A stretch of 64,000 bases of DNA from Isochrysis galbana. Lineage: Eukaryota > Haptophyta > Isochrysidales > Isochrysidaceae. The notes below the pieces were generated by a model. It was not told where the DNA came from. It ran no database searches and saw nothing but the letters and a program-made list of their open reading frames with translations. The stretch is taken from the NCBI GenBank assembly GCA_018136815.1, contig CM030943.1, positions 3,389,885 through 3,453,884 on the forward strand. Reading direction: 5' to 3'. Positions 35,255 to 45,727 of this stretch are shown here, piece by piece. Position 1 is the stretch's first letter; each line of letters begins with the position of its first letter. Made by a program: the position numbers and the translations under genes.

Positions 35255-36345
35255 ATATCCGGCCATCGGCTGGCGGGCGCGCGAGCATGAGCGCCGCCCG
35301 ACGGAGCTCTCTGGCTAGGCCTTGCCCCCGCTCGCCCAGGCGGCACCGAGTCCGTGATGGATGGGGCTGCGAACCCTCCTCCCATCCGCCGCCCGCGCGC
35401 GCACGCTCCCACCTGGGGCGGCGCCCGCAGGGCGTGGGCAGGGGCAAACTAGGGGCTTGCTGTGCGGGACGGCGTCTGCTGCTGTCTGCGCGAGGGTGAA
35501 CGTGTGCGGCCAAGGCCGGAGTACACACACAGGACGCTTAGATCTTCCATGTCCAGCTCATCACGCGCGCTGCTCCATGGCCCGCGTGCTCATATTTACT
35601 CTTATCTGGCATGCCCTTACAAACCATGCCGCACAAGAGAGAGGTCGGGGCGCGCGACACCCTCGTCGCGCAATGCAACGACTGTCTCACTCCAGTGCTG
35701 AACAAACTCGGTGCTTAGTTCGCGCGGGGCACGAGCCCACCACCCCTCCACCTCCACTGCTCCTCCCCCACCCAACACCAACCATCACCCTTCTTGTCGA
35801 GTTGAGCGCAACCGGAGGGCTCTGAACCACTCCGTCGCGAGCGGCACCGGCGGCTAGCGCGGCGCTTTCGCCCTCCTCCCCACCGGGAGTCGGGGGTGAA
35901 TGAAATTCTGGATTGGGTACGTCGCGGGCAACTCCATTTGGGTGTCTGCAGGGTCTGGGCAAACAGTAATAGCTCGGTCACTCACTCATTTTAACCACTA
36001 TTTCCCACCTCCCCCGGGTGTCCAAGGATTCCTTAGGCCCCCCCCCTACCTGCCCCGGCAACTCCCTCCCCCCTCCGAACGACCCCTCCCGCCCCACGAA
36101 GGACAATGAATGGCGTCGGTGAGGGACCCCCCTCCCTTCCCCCGCGCGTGAGAGGGTGCAACTTGAGGTTCCCTTTTTTTTACCCCCCCATTGCCATTTC
36201 CTACACCTTATACAATTCTGCCCCAAACCTTCACCACCCCCCAAAAAAATGTGTCCCTAGATGCAAATGCCTATGGGTCCAATTGTTGCAGACGGTTCAC
36301 TGCTTGTCACGGGACGAGGGGGTCGGCCGCGCGGGTTGTTTTCAA
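35255..36345. other. Intergenic stretch downstream of the Rieske gene
   Basis: No gene recognised. It contains repeat R1 copy 2 (35795-35948). The rest, including 35949-36345, shows no coding signal. Confidence 0.5.
35795..35948 (+). repeat. Dispersed repeat R1, copy 2
   Basis: Direct-orientation counterpart of 1977-2122, with a small insertion after CTGGATTGGG. See the first copy for the shared words. Confidence 0.85.
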
Positions 36346-36500
36346 ATAAAATAATCAATGTTATATCCTAGCCAACCCCACTAGCTAATTGGACACAACT
36401 TTTCCGTCCCGGAATCCCGCCATGCCTGACGAGCCAGGTGTCCGGGTGCTACCGGGGGAGGGGGCACCGCCCCCTCCCCTCGATATTTGTCCTCCCCCCA
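36346..36500 (+). repeat. Dispersed repeat R6, copy 1
   Basis: Nearly identical, inverted, to 53638-53785: AATCAATGTTATATCCTAGC, CCACTAGCTAATTGGACA, CGGAATCCCGCCATGCCTGA and CTCGATATTTGTCCTCCCC. Both copies lie a short way upstream of a 5'-truncated LINE ORF2 in the same orientation relative to it. Confidence 0.88.
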
Positions 36501-36785
36501 GTGCATGCACCGACCCCGCGCACCCCAGCACTTCTTCTCCTCGAGTCCACGCTGGGGGAAAACCCCTTTCGGGTAAAAGCAACGCGGGGGGGGGGGGGCA
36601 CTCGTGAGATAGGAGCCCAGAAGCGCTAATCTCCCTCGCTAGTGCGAGTGGCCACGGCGAGCCGCGGCCCTTCCCTCCTGGCTCTGGCGCCCCCGTCTTC
36701 TCTTACCCAAACGGGGCGAGAAGACACGTTACTGCCGGAGGGGAGAGCTGCCGCTCCCCCCTCCCCTCCCTCTTCCCTTTTCCTC

Positions 36786-37003
36786 CTCTCTTCCCTGCGG
36801 CGGGGGCCCATGGCGCGCGCCTGCGGCCCCTCGCTCAGGTCCCCAGATGGCCTGCAGGGCCTGGGAGCACAGCTCAGGGGGCAGGTGAGGCTGGGGCATG
36901 GCCCTGGCCCCTCCTGCCTCTCCCTCGCTGGCGCTCCGCGGCCCTGCGGGTCGACTGGAGCCGGCTGGGGGGTCCTGAACAGGGGGGCCCAGGGGGAGGA
37001 GGG
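36786..37003 (+). repeat. Dispersed repeat R2, copy 2, fused to LINE sequence
   Basis: Counterpart of 2737-2954. The match stops at about 37003 and LINE ORF2 sequence starts at 37005-37010, so the junction is nearly blunt. Confidence 0.88.
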
Positions 37004-37004
37004 A

Positions 37005-37938
37005 GCTGAACTCAAAATAAGCCAATTCGCCGACGACACGCAGCTTATGGCGGCCGACTACGGCAGCTTGACACGCTCGCTCGAATGGGTAGAAAGATAC
37101 GCGGCGGCCTCATGCGGCAAACCTAACGACCAAAAATTCGAAGGACTAAGAATGGGATCCATGAAGAGAAAGCGGCCGCCCGCTAGATTTCAAAGATACA
37201 AGTGGCTAAAAAGAAGCGAGTATGCGACCATATTAGGGGTCCCGCTAGGAGGGCCTCAGGCCATAAAAGGATTCTGGCGGAAACTAGCTGACAAAATAGA
37301 AAGAAAAACCAGCATATACGAGCCGATCACAAGCAACCTATCTATACATGGCAAAACAAAGGTAGCCAATTTCCTCATATACTCTATCCCGAGATACTGG
37401 CTGCAAACGCTGGCAGCCGCAAAGCGTCTAACGAATCTTCCACCCACTTGGGAGAATGCCCGAGGGTAGTCAAAATTTTCGAAACGCTCGACAAACTGGC
37501 AAGGTACACTCCCCGAAGTGGTAGAAGCAGGGAAGAGGTAATCATAGATATAACCTTTTCATGCACCCCGGGGGGGAAACACCGCGATCGCTCACCATAC
37601 TCTACACTCTAGCGTGGAGATATATTTTAACAGACTTCTACAGGATACACTACGATGGCATTGAATTCTCGGAGGAATCAGTGGTGATAAGAACGATAGA
37701 TAGGTACACGACGCTAAGCAAGGCACTACTTTTTGCGAATACAACAGACTCGGCTAGGACCGCCCAAGCAGGCATGGGCAGACAGCCGAAGAAAAGGATC
37801 GACATGAACGATGTATACCCTTTATTCACACTAGGTGCAAGAGGTAAGCTAGAACCAAGTCTAGAGTTACAAGCCCTGACCACCACGATGGGGGTGGCAT
37901 ATATAATTGCCGAGAGACCCGAACCAGAACAAGCCTGA
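37005..37938 (+). pseudogene. Internally deleted LINE ORF2 (reverse transcriptase core to C-terminus)
   Basis: From the start, ELKISQFADDTQLMAADY carries the catalytic FADD box and aligns with LKISQFADDTALIARDY of the ORF2 at 50594-53638. Alignment continues through LGVPLGGPQAIKGFWRKLADKI and IPRYWLQTLAA. At about 37425 the sequence jumps, with a frame change, to ESSTHLGECPRVVKIF, the C-terminal finger and tail, and then to LAWRYILTDFYRIHYDG...NTTDSART to the stop near 37938. Roughly 300 codons present in the longer copy are missing. The remaining frame is broken at the junction. Confidence 0.88.
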
Positions 37939-38231
37939 GACGAGATACACCTCGACTGGACATAAATCCACCGAAACGCGATAGCGACCAGCAAGGGCGA
38001 GAAAGAGACGAACACGCCCGCGACCCAACAGACACACAAAGACAACTAACCAACAACAGGCCTGCCCGGAACCCGCGCTCTGAACCAGGCTCGTGGTAGC
38101 GCACCCGAGCCGAACCCCGGATACCGAAGACAAAGGAATGAAGGGGAGAAGGGGAGGAGGTGGAGGGAAGGGAAATTAAGGGCGGTGGCATTAGGGATGG
38201 GGAAGTACCCTAGGTTAGTAGGTGTGTAGCC

Positions 38232-38397
38232 CAGAATCTTCAGATGTTTTTTTTTTAGGTATACCGATACCACTTCAATTGCTTCCTTGTTATCAATGGA
38301 GGGAGGGACAATAAGGGCAATGTCGGAGTAGAGATAGGGAACCTAGACCTTGTGTAGGAGTATAGGTAGCCCATGCAGCATGCAGAATCTTCAGATG
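38232..38397 (-). mobile_element. Small retroposed insertion with oligo(T) and 15-bp target duplication
   Basis: CAGAATCTTCAGATG occurs at 38232-38246 and again at 38383-38397. Between them lie 136 bp starting with ten T on the + strand, i.e. ending in A10 on the - strand. An A-tailed insert inside a 15-bp direct repeat is the footprint of LINE-mediated retroposition. The 136-bp body is not recognised; it may be a SINE or a heavily 5'-truncated transcript. Confidence 0.72.
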
Positions 38398-39168
38398 GGT
38401 GCATGCTATTTCGCCGAGGACAACACACGGTAGTCTTCAAGACTACGCGTTTGTGCAACCGTTCAATCTCTGTTGCACTTCCGGGGGTGCATGCGATGGC
38501 GAAGGTGGCGCTTACTAGGTGATGGTCCGATGCGGCTGAGCCAGTAAAGACTCGAAGGTCGATGCTCGATGATGCGGTTCATCTCCATCTCCGCCCCATC
38601 ACCAATCGCCAAGTGGAGTGCGTGGCAACTGCGTTACACACTTGGTTTCATAAACTTAGTGGAACGATGCTCATACACCACCGTCGCATCAACACAGCTC
38701 TCCACAACGCCCACCACAGTCACAGCCCACAATGCATGATGCCGTAGTTCACAAAAGGAGATGAAACGAGGCTATGTGGACAGCATGCTGCACGATCATT
38801 GGCAGAGAATCGGGCTCCGCTAGGAAGCTAAAAAGCTGGCCTCGGGACCGTGCACGACATTCGGGAGGACCCAGCCCCGATGCAAACCGCAGCGCCTGCG
38901 GCGGCGAGCCACGTGAGCGCTCCACATCAATAGTCCTAGGTGGGCCAGGCCCCGCGCCGGCTGCGTGCGCCGCACGGTCCAGGCGGGCGGCGCAAGCTAG
39001 CTGCAAACAGCTGGCCGTCGGGTGCGAGTTGCCCAACGTCGACGCATATGCATGCGAGCTTGCTGCGGCCACGCGCGGCTAGCACGACCACGATGGGCCG
39101 TGCGGTCACGCACGCGCCATCCCACCTCCACCTTCCACCCTTGGCTGAGGTGCGGCCACGGCGGCCAC
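38398..39168. other. Intergenic stretch downstream of GINS2
   Basis: No gene recognised on either strand. It must hold the 3' end of the GINS2 transcript, which comes in from the right on the - strand. Confidence 0.5.
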
Positions 39169-40488
39169 TCATCCGGTGCGCTGCCTGCGCTGGAGCGCTC
39201 TCAGCAAGCGCGCGTTCCGCTCCTCGTCGCCATCGTGCTGCGACTGCGATTGCGTCTCGACGCCGGAGGTCGGCTGCTCGGCGGCGTCACGGCCGCCGCC
39301 GAACATCCTCATCTGGTCGAGGGCGCCGGCAGTAACGCGGCGGATCGAGTTGATCTCCATTGCCGAGATGTGCGGTATCGCCACGTTTGTCGCCGTCTCA
39401 TCTAGTGTCTGCAAGCCGCGCTGCACCTGCGAGACGGCGAGGCGGTGCGGTGTGGGGAGCAGTCGGTGGGGTGGTCCGCGCGGGCGGACGCCGCGGCCGA
39501 TGATCGGTCCAGCCAGACCCCGCCGGCTCGCAGCGCCGGCCGCGCGCGCTCGACGCGGCCAGGTCGAACGCACGCCCCACCTTGGCCCGGCGGATGTCCT
39601 CGATGTCGGCGACCAAGTTGCGGATCCGGTTGGCGTCGGGCAGGTCGTCGCTCGCTCTGCGGAGGGTGCGCCAGGGCCGGGGCGCGTCTAGGAGCGTGAG
39701 CCAGAGCACGAGCGAGTTCCGCCCATCCAAAACCGGCCGCGGCAGGGGCGTGAGGTGCCCGCCTCGCCTCGGCCGCTGCCGGCGCCGCGCGCATACGCCG
39801 TGAGCGTGAGGAACGGTGCGCTCGCGCAGCGCGCGTGCAGCTCGCCGCCTCCCTTCGCCCAGCACCCGCCGTCGCGCACATGCTGAGCAGCTCCTTCGAG
39901 ATCTCAATGTAATGGAAGGGCAACGCCGAGAGCTGGCTCGTCTGCGACAGCGGCACGCCGGCGCGCTCAGAGTGGTGACTAGCATGGCGCGCGCGTGAGG
40001 GCTGAGGTGCTCGGCGCACACCTGCCGCCGCTCCTCCTCGAGCGTACTCTCCAGGTTCTCTGCGAGCGAGGGCGCACGGGCACAATCGGTACAATCCGAG
40101 GCGCTCAGCAGGTGCCGCGCTCGGCGGCACGGCCGAGCGGGCTGCTCACCTGGCTCGAGCCACTCGGGCGTGCGGATTGAACACTTGTCACGCTTCTTCA
40201 GGTAGGCGGCGAGCCACAGCGGCACCTGCGCGCGGAGCCGGGCGCGGCGCACTCACAAGGCCAGCGAAACCGCCACGTCTCCCGCACACGCGTACGGCGC
40301 ACCTCGACCGGGATGGGCGGGGTCAGCTCCACGTCGATCCCCTGCAGCGCAGGCGGGGCGTCCGTCGGCCGTGTGCGCGCTGCCCACTCCCGCTGCGGCC
40401 TCCGCGCTCAGCGTGCACGCCGAGCCGGTGCAGACCGACGCGGAGCGTTGGCGGCAGCCCCACGTCTGCTGTCGTGGCCGTCTCACGC

Positions 40489-40524
<36 letters not shown>

Positions 40525-41341
40525 CCCCCCCTCCATCCTGCGATGTGGGCGCGTGCGTGCCTGGCCACAGGCACGCAAGGCTCGCCCACAGCGCCCCCTC
40601 CCGGGAACACTGAGGTCGAACGAGCCCATCCCGCTGTCCTTCGCCTCGCTAGTGGCCGGCTCGGCTCCGAGACCCTCATTTTGGGGAGCGCAATGGTGCA
40701 CAGCTCCGTACCCCTGCCCGTTGCCCCAACCGCTCACAGCCGAGGGGAGCGCGTACGCGGTGTGTAGTGGACCTCCTCGGCTCCCCTCCCCCTCCCTGCC
40801 CCTTCCTCTGCGCAGTGCGCCTGTGCACCGGTCTGAGCTCTGGCGTCGGCTTTGGCGCGATGGTGGCACTGCCGTCGCCGCTGCCCTCCCCGCTTCACTT
40901 CCTCTATCCCCCCCCCCCTCCCCCCCCCTTCCCCCCCTCCCCTCCTCCCGCCCCTCCTCAATGAGCGCTTGCTGCCGGCTCCCCTCTCCTCTGCCCCTCC
41001 CCCACCCTCCGCGTGCCCCCCCCCGTCTCCCCTTGCCCGCCCGCTTCACCGCCTCCCCCCCCGCCCCCGACCGCTCGCCCCCCCCCCCCCCTCGACCCCT
41101 CCCCCCGCCCCTCCCCCCTTCCCTCCGCCTACCGAGTCTCGAGTGGTCCGCACCGGACCTCCGAGAGCCCCCCCCCCCTCCCGCCCCCCCCCCCCCCGCC
41201 GACAGAGCTTCCCCGCCGCCGCCCCCCCATTCTCCCCCTGTGTTCTCTCACCTGCATCAGCTGGAGTCTCCACACTCTCATCTTTGGGACAATCACCACC
41301 ACGCTCTCTCCAGAGAGGAAGGCCGCGTGGGAGGCCTCCAT
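39169..41341 (-). CDS. GINS2: DNA replication complex GINS protein PSF2
   Basis: Subunit of the GINS tetramer, part of the Cdc45-MCM-GINS helicase. Exons (- strand order): 41341-41252, 40341-40303, 40225-40150, 40059-40022, 39941-39880, 39656 to about 39550, 39426-39169. Phases agree except that the donor of exon 6 is not clear. The product starts MEASHAAFLSGESVVVIVP, matching the PSF2 opening FLAEKELVTIIP, and continues GIDVELTPPIPVE-VPLWLAAYLKKRDKC, then TPEWLEP, LSALPFHYIEISKELL, DDLPDANRIRNLVADI and ISAMEINSIRRV, all PSF2 landmarks in order. Length is about 220 aa; the excess over animal PSF2 (about 185) is a Gln/Arg-rich C-terminal tail ending RALQRRQRTG. Intron 1 (910 bp) includes a poly-C run on the + strand (about 40493-40523). 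Confidence 0.93.
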
Positions 41342-42070
41342 GCGCAGGCGCGAGGGACCGGGGAAGGGGCGGAAGGGTGCGAGGGGGGACGGGGCGAGGG
41401 GGAGGGGCGAGGGCGAGGGGGAGGGGGGCAAGAAGGGCAGCGCGGAAGGCTCTCTCTCCCTCGACCCTCTCCCTCCCTCTCTCTCTCGGCGGAGGCTCTC
41501 CCTCTCTCCCTCCCTCCCTCTCTCTCCCTCTCTCCGCGGCCTCCCATTTTCCCGCCCTCGGCATCTTTCACCTCTCCAGGCGACTTCTTTAAGCTATTCC
41601 CTGCGCGACTGTCGTGGCGCACCCCGCCCTCCCTCTCCCTCCCCCTCTCTCCCCTTTCTAAAGCCTTTTCTCTCTTCTCTTCTACCACTTCTCCCGCTCC
41701 CTCCCTCTCTCTCCCTCCCTCCCCCCTCTCTCTCTTCCACAACTTCCCCCTCTCCCTCTCCCTCTCGCCCCATTTTAACGGACCTATCGCTTTATTTATA
41801 ACGGACCTATCTCTACCCATTCTAACGGAGAGACTGTCTACTACAGTATACAGTAGGGGCGCACCCGTCTGAGACCAGAGAATTCTGTCCTCTAAATATA
41901 CTCTCCTTACAGAGAATTCTCTCCTCTAAATATACTCTCCTTAGCGCTCGGCCGCGAGGCCATAGGAGTTTCTCTTACGCTGGGTTTCTTGCGCGGTTTG
42001 CGGTTTGCCGAGAGCTGAGAGCTACAATATGTATCGAGGTTTCTTTTTCTTAGCGCTTAGCGTGCTGCTT
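41342..42070. other. GINS2 upstream region, CT-rich, with a 36-bp tandem duplication
   Basis: C/T-rich to about 41770, then less GC-rich. A 36-bp unit with AGAGAATTCTSTCCTC and AAATATACTCTCCTTA is present twice in tandem at 41876-41947. No gene recognised. Confidence 0.6.
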
Positions 42071-42076
42071 AGAACT

Positions 42077-42125
42077 ATTGTTATAGTTTTAGCGATGGAG
42101 CGCGCGCCGCCGGCTCCCACCTCCT
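42077..42125 (+). repeat. LINE 5'-end fragment
   Basis: CTATTGTTATAGTTTTAGCG followed by ATGGAGCGCGCGCCGCCG matches the start of ORF1 at 31088-31125. Homology is lost within about 50 bp, where an in-frame TAG occurs, and gag-like sequence on the opposite strand begins. Confidence 0.8.
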
Positions 42126-42513
42126 AGCCCACCGCAGTCACGACTGACGGATCCGAGGTTACCACTGCCTCAGATGGGAACGGAGGGGTCGGAAGGGAAG
42201 CGGCGAGAGGCGCGGCGGAAGTTGGGGGGTGGCCAATGACGGGCTGGACCACCTCCTCAACAGAGAAAGGCGGGAGGACGGGCTTGGGCGAGGGCGAGTT
42301 CGACGACGGAGCGGACATGGCTGGGCGGATCTGGTTGGATAGGCTAGGGCTGAGGGCTTGGAGGGGTTTGGTATTGAGGTAGTGTTGAGAACGAGGGACG
42401 AGAACGGGAACGAGAACGAGAACGAGAGCGACGAACGAAGAACGACAGACGACAGACGGTCCGCGGCCGATGGACCGACGAGATGACACTACACTCACGT
42501 CAACACTCTCCAC
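42124..42513 (-). pseudogene. Gag-like leader and N-terminus, copy 1 of 3
   Basis: On the - strand an Ala/Val/Leu-rich leader frame (from runs of CGTTCTCGTTCTCG) is followed by MSAPSSNSPSPKPVLPPFSVEE. The same plan, leader then MSLSPPSSPSLKPA.PPSSADG, occurs at 43053-43520 and 48443-48778. This copy is the most diverged. The initiating Met is probably the internal MSAPSS one. I read it as the 5' end of an LTR-retrotransposon gag; no pol is present. Confidence 0.45.
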
Positions 42514-43050
42514 ACTAACGTATCCCTATCACGGAACGCACAGGAACCTGCTGACAGACCGAACAAGGAAGAGAATGCCGACAAGAGAGCGACGGGGCGA
42601 CGGACGATCCGACGGGGCGACAGTTACGCACAGGAATAAGGAGGGAATCTTTCGAAAACCCTTAAGTGATTCGATGAAGACCGAAGTAAAATAGCGCCAC
42701 GGTACAATCCACAATCCAACGGCCAACACCTGAGGGGGAATCGGGAATCAGGGTCACACATGGGGGCGGTTCCTTGCACCGGCGATACCTGAACGCGCGA
42801 CTTAGCCTAAAACGCGAGGAGCACGCAAGGAGGTAAGCCAGGTGAGGGGCAAGCAGGCGACAAAGGAGGCGACAAAGGAGGCGAGGGCAACAAGGGCGAA
42901 TGGACGCATGTAGGACCCTGCGACGGTGACTCGTGACAAACAAAACGCAAATATCGAAATCTCATTTTCATTTCATCAACTTCTGCAGAAGCTCTTGGCT
43001 TGGAGTGCAACTGTCATCAGCCATCCAATCATCTTCCGCATCACTATCGT
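42514..43050. other. Stretch with no recognised gene
   Basis: Between two gag-like fragments. I see no domain or repeat beyond short GA/GC words. Confidence 0.45.
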
Positions 43051-43052
43051 CG

Positions 43053-43434
43053 TCACTCTCCCACTTCACCACATCGGGAGACCAGCTTGCATCTTGAACG
43101 TGGAGCTGTGTGTGCATGGACTGACGAATTGGAGTGGCCCATAGGGCCTGAGGGCAATGAGGAAGGGGCCATGCCGGCGGCAGGCGCGGCCGAGGAGACG
43201 AGTTCGGAGGTGCTGACGGGCTGAAGCCCGTCAGCAGAGGAAGGCGGGCAGGCGGGCTTGAGCGAGGGCGAGGACGGCGGCGAGAGCGACATCGAGCGAG
43301 TAGCGAGAGGCGAGGGCGAGTGTGAGGAGGGCTGTGATGGCAGGGGCTGGCGAGAGAAGGCGAGTTTGTTGGGTACGAGTGTTACGAGAGCGAGAGCAAC
43401 GAGAGCGAGAGCGACGACGGATGACGACTGACGA
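43053..43434 (-). pseudogene. Gag-like leader and N-terminus, copy 2 of 3
   Basis: Encodes MSLSPPSSPSLKPACPPSSA then SELVSSAAPAAGMAPSSLPS and GPMGHSNSS on the - strand, over 85 percent identical at protein level to the copy at 48443-48778. It lies immediately downstream, in its own orientation, of the LTR-like repeat R3 copy at 43435-43970, the order expected for LTR, leader, gag. The frame ends after about 80 residues. Confidence 0.5.
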
Positions 43435-43970
43435 TAGGACGACGGACAGAGACACCCAGGAAAACACCCCGACTCTCGCCCCACGACTTTCTCACATAAC
43501 TCGACTGAAATCAAAGCCAAACACTCCGGCCAGACAACGACGGACGACGATCAGAAGGCGATCTGTCGGCGATCCCGTCTGGAAGGGGAATCGCACCATA
43601 ACGGAAACGAGGGGCAATCCTGCCGCGCAGGATTCCAAGAGACCTACCGAATAAGACGAAAGGAGTGCGATGTGCCTCAGGGGGAGATACGAAGAGGTCG
43701 TAAATTAAACCTGATTGCCCCCAGAAGCAGATGAAGAACCGCTGTAGAGATAGCAAATTAAACCTATTTGCGAGGCGCCTTGGAGGAAGAAAGGTGGGGA
43801 AACTTCCCTTCTCTTTCGAGAGAAAGAGAGAGGGCGCTCCACAACCCACGATCCCATGCATCCAAGCGAAGCTTTTGACCGAGAACGAGAACGAGAGAAT
43901 TATAACGATAAATACCGAACGACAAAGAGAAGAGCGAAGCCTAACGAGTGTCGATTCGCGAATGCGACAT
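43435..43970 (-). repeat. LTR-like dispersed repeat R3, copy 2
   Basis: Inverted counterpart of 6286-6880, similar across its full length. The outer end reads GAATGCGACATG on the + strand, and an inverted CATGTCGCATTC follows at 44121-44132, giving a 12-bp inverted pair around 43960-44132. Confidence 0.6.
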
Positions 43971-44132
43971 GGACTCGTGACAAAAAACTAATTTATCTGC
44001 TGTCTTATGGCTCATCCGAGACCGATTGGCGCAATGTATTTGACCATAGACGGACCAATTTCGTTCAGCCGCCGACGCTGCCGCTGGCTGCGCTAAAACT
44101 TGTTGAGCTATTGCGGCCAACATGTCGCATTC

Positions 44133-44760
44133 ATCCTAGATGATGCGATTTCTAGGCTCTTATTTCCAGGTCCTTCGCCGTGCGGCCACACGGTGAAGCT
44201 CAGGTACATCTAGGTTGGTAGGGTTCGTCCCTAGCGATCTAGAATTCGAGTTCTCGTTTCGTTCCTTCTAGCCTGTTTGTCAGGTCTAGATTCCAGGTTT
44301 CCTCCTTTCGGGTAATCTTGACCCAAAGGAGCCAGGTCGCCTGTAGGGGTAAGCACAAGTATCCGGATATTTGTCTTGGATATTTGGGTGGATTTGCTCC
44401 ACATAGATATCTCTAGATATTTCAGGGATATTTGGGCTCTTGCTGGGATATCTATACGGGTTATTTGGGTTATAGAATAACAGTAAACATGTTTAACTGT
44501 AGTTAGCTCCATAGTTAGTTGCCGTTTCGCCCGCAAGGCTTGCTTGCGCAAGGTGCTGGCAAGCCCGCCCATGCCCTACGGCCTTGGTTAGGTGCCTATT
44601 AATAGCTTATAACTAGGTTTGGCGCCCACAGCTATCTAGATAGATGCAAATAGTGGCCTAGCGCTATATCTAGCTAGATGCTAGATATAGATAGTGCTTT
44701 TTGGAAGTAGATAGCCTAATATCTAGATATTAGGCTAACATCTTCACAGTCTTACTCAAT
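44133..44760. other. AT-richer stretch with CTAG palindromes, no gene
   Basis: Lower GC than its surroundings, rich in GATATTTGG, ATCTAGATAG and GCTAGATAT words. It includes a perfect 26-bp palindrome at 44712-44737 centred on ATCTAGAT. No coding signal. It may be the interior or edge of a non-autonomous transposon. Confidence 0.55.
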
Positions 44761-44979
44761 GGAGGGGCCTTGTGCAACAAGCAACAAGTCTCCGGCGCGT
44801 TCTCATATATCTCGAGGATCGTTTAGAGGACCGACGTGCCGCTCCATTTTGTTGCAAGGAGCAGCACCGCTTCACACTTCACAGGGCTTCTACGCGCATT
44901 CAACCCGGCGTTTGCGTTTGCATACTACGGGCGGGTCGATGAGCTTTGGTGCGGCGTTTCAGCGCCTTGGCATACTTTG

Positions 44980-45498
44980 CTAATATCCACGATGTGAGTA
45001 ATAGTCGTTGTCTTCGCTCTTGCACTTGGCCGACTTGCTCCTCCCGAACAGGTGATCGGCGACCCGAGTCGCTCCTCCCCTACGGGTTTCGCCGCAACCT
45101 CCACATCTCCACAAGGGGTGATTGGGGTCCTCCTCAGACAAGATGCTCACACACTTCCACACTGGGTCGGTGCGTTTGGCCCAGGCGGAGCGCTTACGCA
45201 CCATGAGTTGGGGTTGGCTCAGACCTGTGGCGCGCGTGGGTAGCACGCTGAATACTGCGCCTTCCCCCTCGGCTGCCTGCCCCTCAGGCTCGGGGGGGCC
45301 CTCTCCCTCCTCCTCTAGATGGCGTGACGGCGCACCAGCGCCGCGCCCTCCGTCGAGGAGCGACGCCCATGAATGAGAAGTTGGGGCCTGGTGCGGTGGC
45401 CATGCCGGTGGGATGTTTGGCGTGGTGGAGGCTGCCGTGGTGAGCGCCGAAGCTGAGCGTGATGCGCGGTCGGGGTTCGGGTTGAAGGTGGCGTGCAT
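44980..45498 (-). pseudogene. hAT-like transposase N-terminal fragment (BED-like finger)
   Basis: From ATG at 45498 the frame reads MHATFNPNPDRASRSASA, then VLPTRATGLSQPQ, AKRTDPVWKCVSILSEEDP and CGGCGETRRGGATRVADHLFG, parallel to NPNPDRASRSALAA, VLPTRATGLSQP, KRTDPCWACVTITSEEDP and CLGCGAARRGGATRVVDHL of the copy at 13980-14969. Homology ends just after the finger. Both copies are on the - strand and both have a short CCTAGATG-ended element just upstream. Confidence 0.78.
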
Positions 45499-45600
45499 CC
45501 GGGTGATGGAGGGCGGAGAGGGGGGGATAGGAGCGAGGGGAAAGGGGAAAGGGCGCACGCCAAGAGCCACGAGCGCGCGCGCGGGGGGGGGGGGGGGCAA

Positions 45601-45727
45601 GGTACAGGGTATGTTGTATGTTGTGTTAATGCTGTGTTTCACTGTGTTTCACTGTGTTTCTTCCAAGGCCAAACACAGAGGGTTTTGGCTGTGTTTGGAA
45701 GGATTTTCACTGTGTTTAACATCTAGG
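45601..45727. mobile_element. Short element with CTGTGTTT word array and CATCTAGG end
   Basis: Starts GGTAC after a poly-G run, carries CTGTGTTT five times plus AAACACAG in inverse, has an AAGGCCAAACACAG centre and ends ACATCTAGG. The layout is the same as 15294-15400 (homopolymer, GGTAC, word array, AAGGCCAAA, CATCTAGG) with a different word. No clear target duplication. It may be the 5' terminus of the hAT-like element whose transposase remnant starts 100 bp away. Confidence 0.55.

Noticed and set aside
33682-35499. A 605-codon + strand ORF over the Rieske gene
   Set aside because: Poly-C artefact upstream and the wrong frame over the Rieske exon; the Cys/His ligands appear only in the other frame.
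44135-44214. A further CCTAGATG...CATCTAGG element of 80 bp
   Set aside because: The ends fit but the 8-bp flanks (GCATTCAT and TTGGTAGG) do not match and there is no word array.
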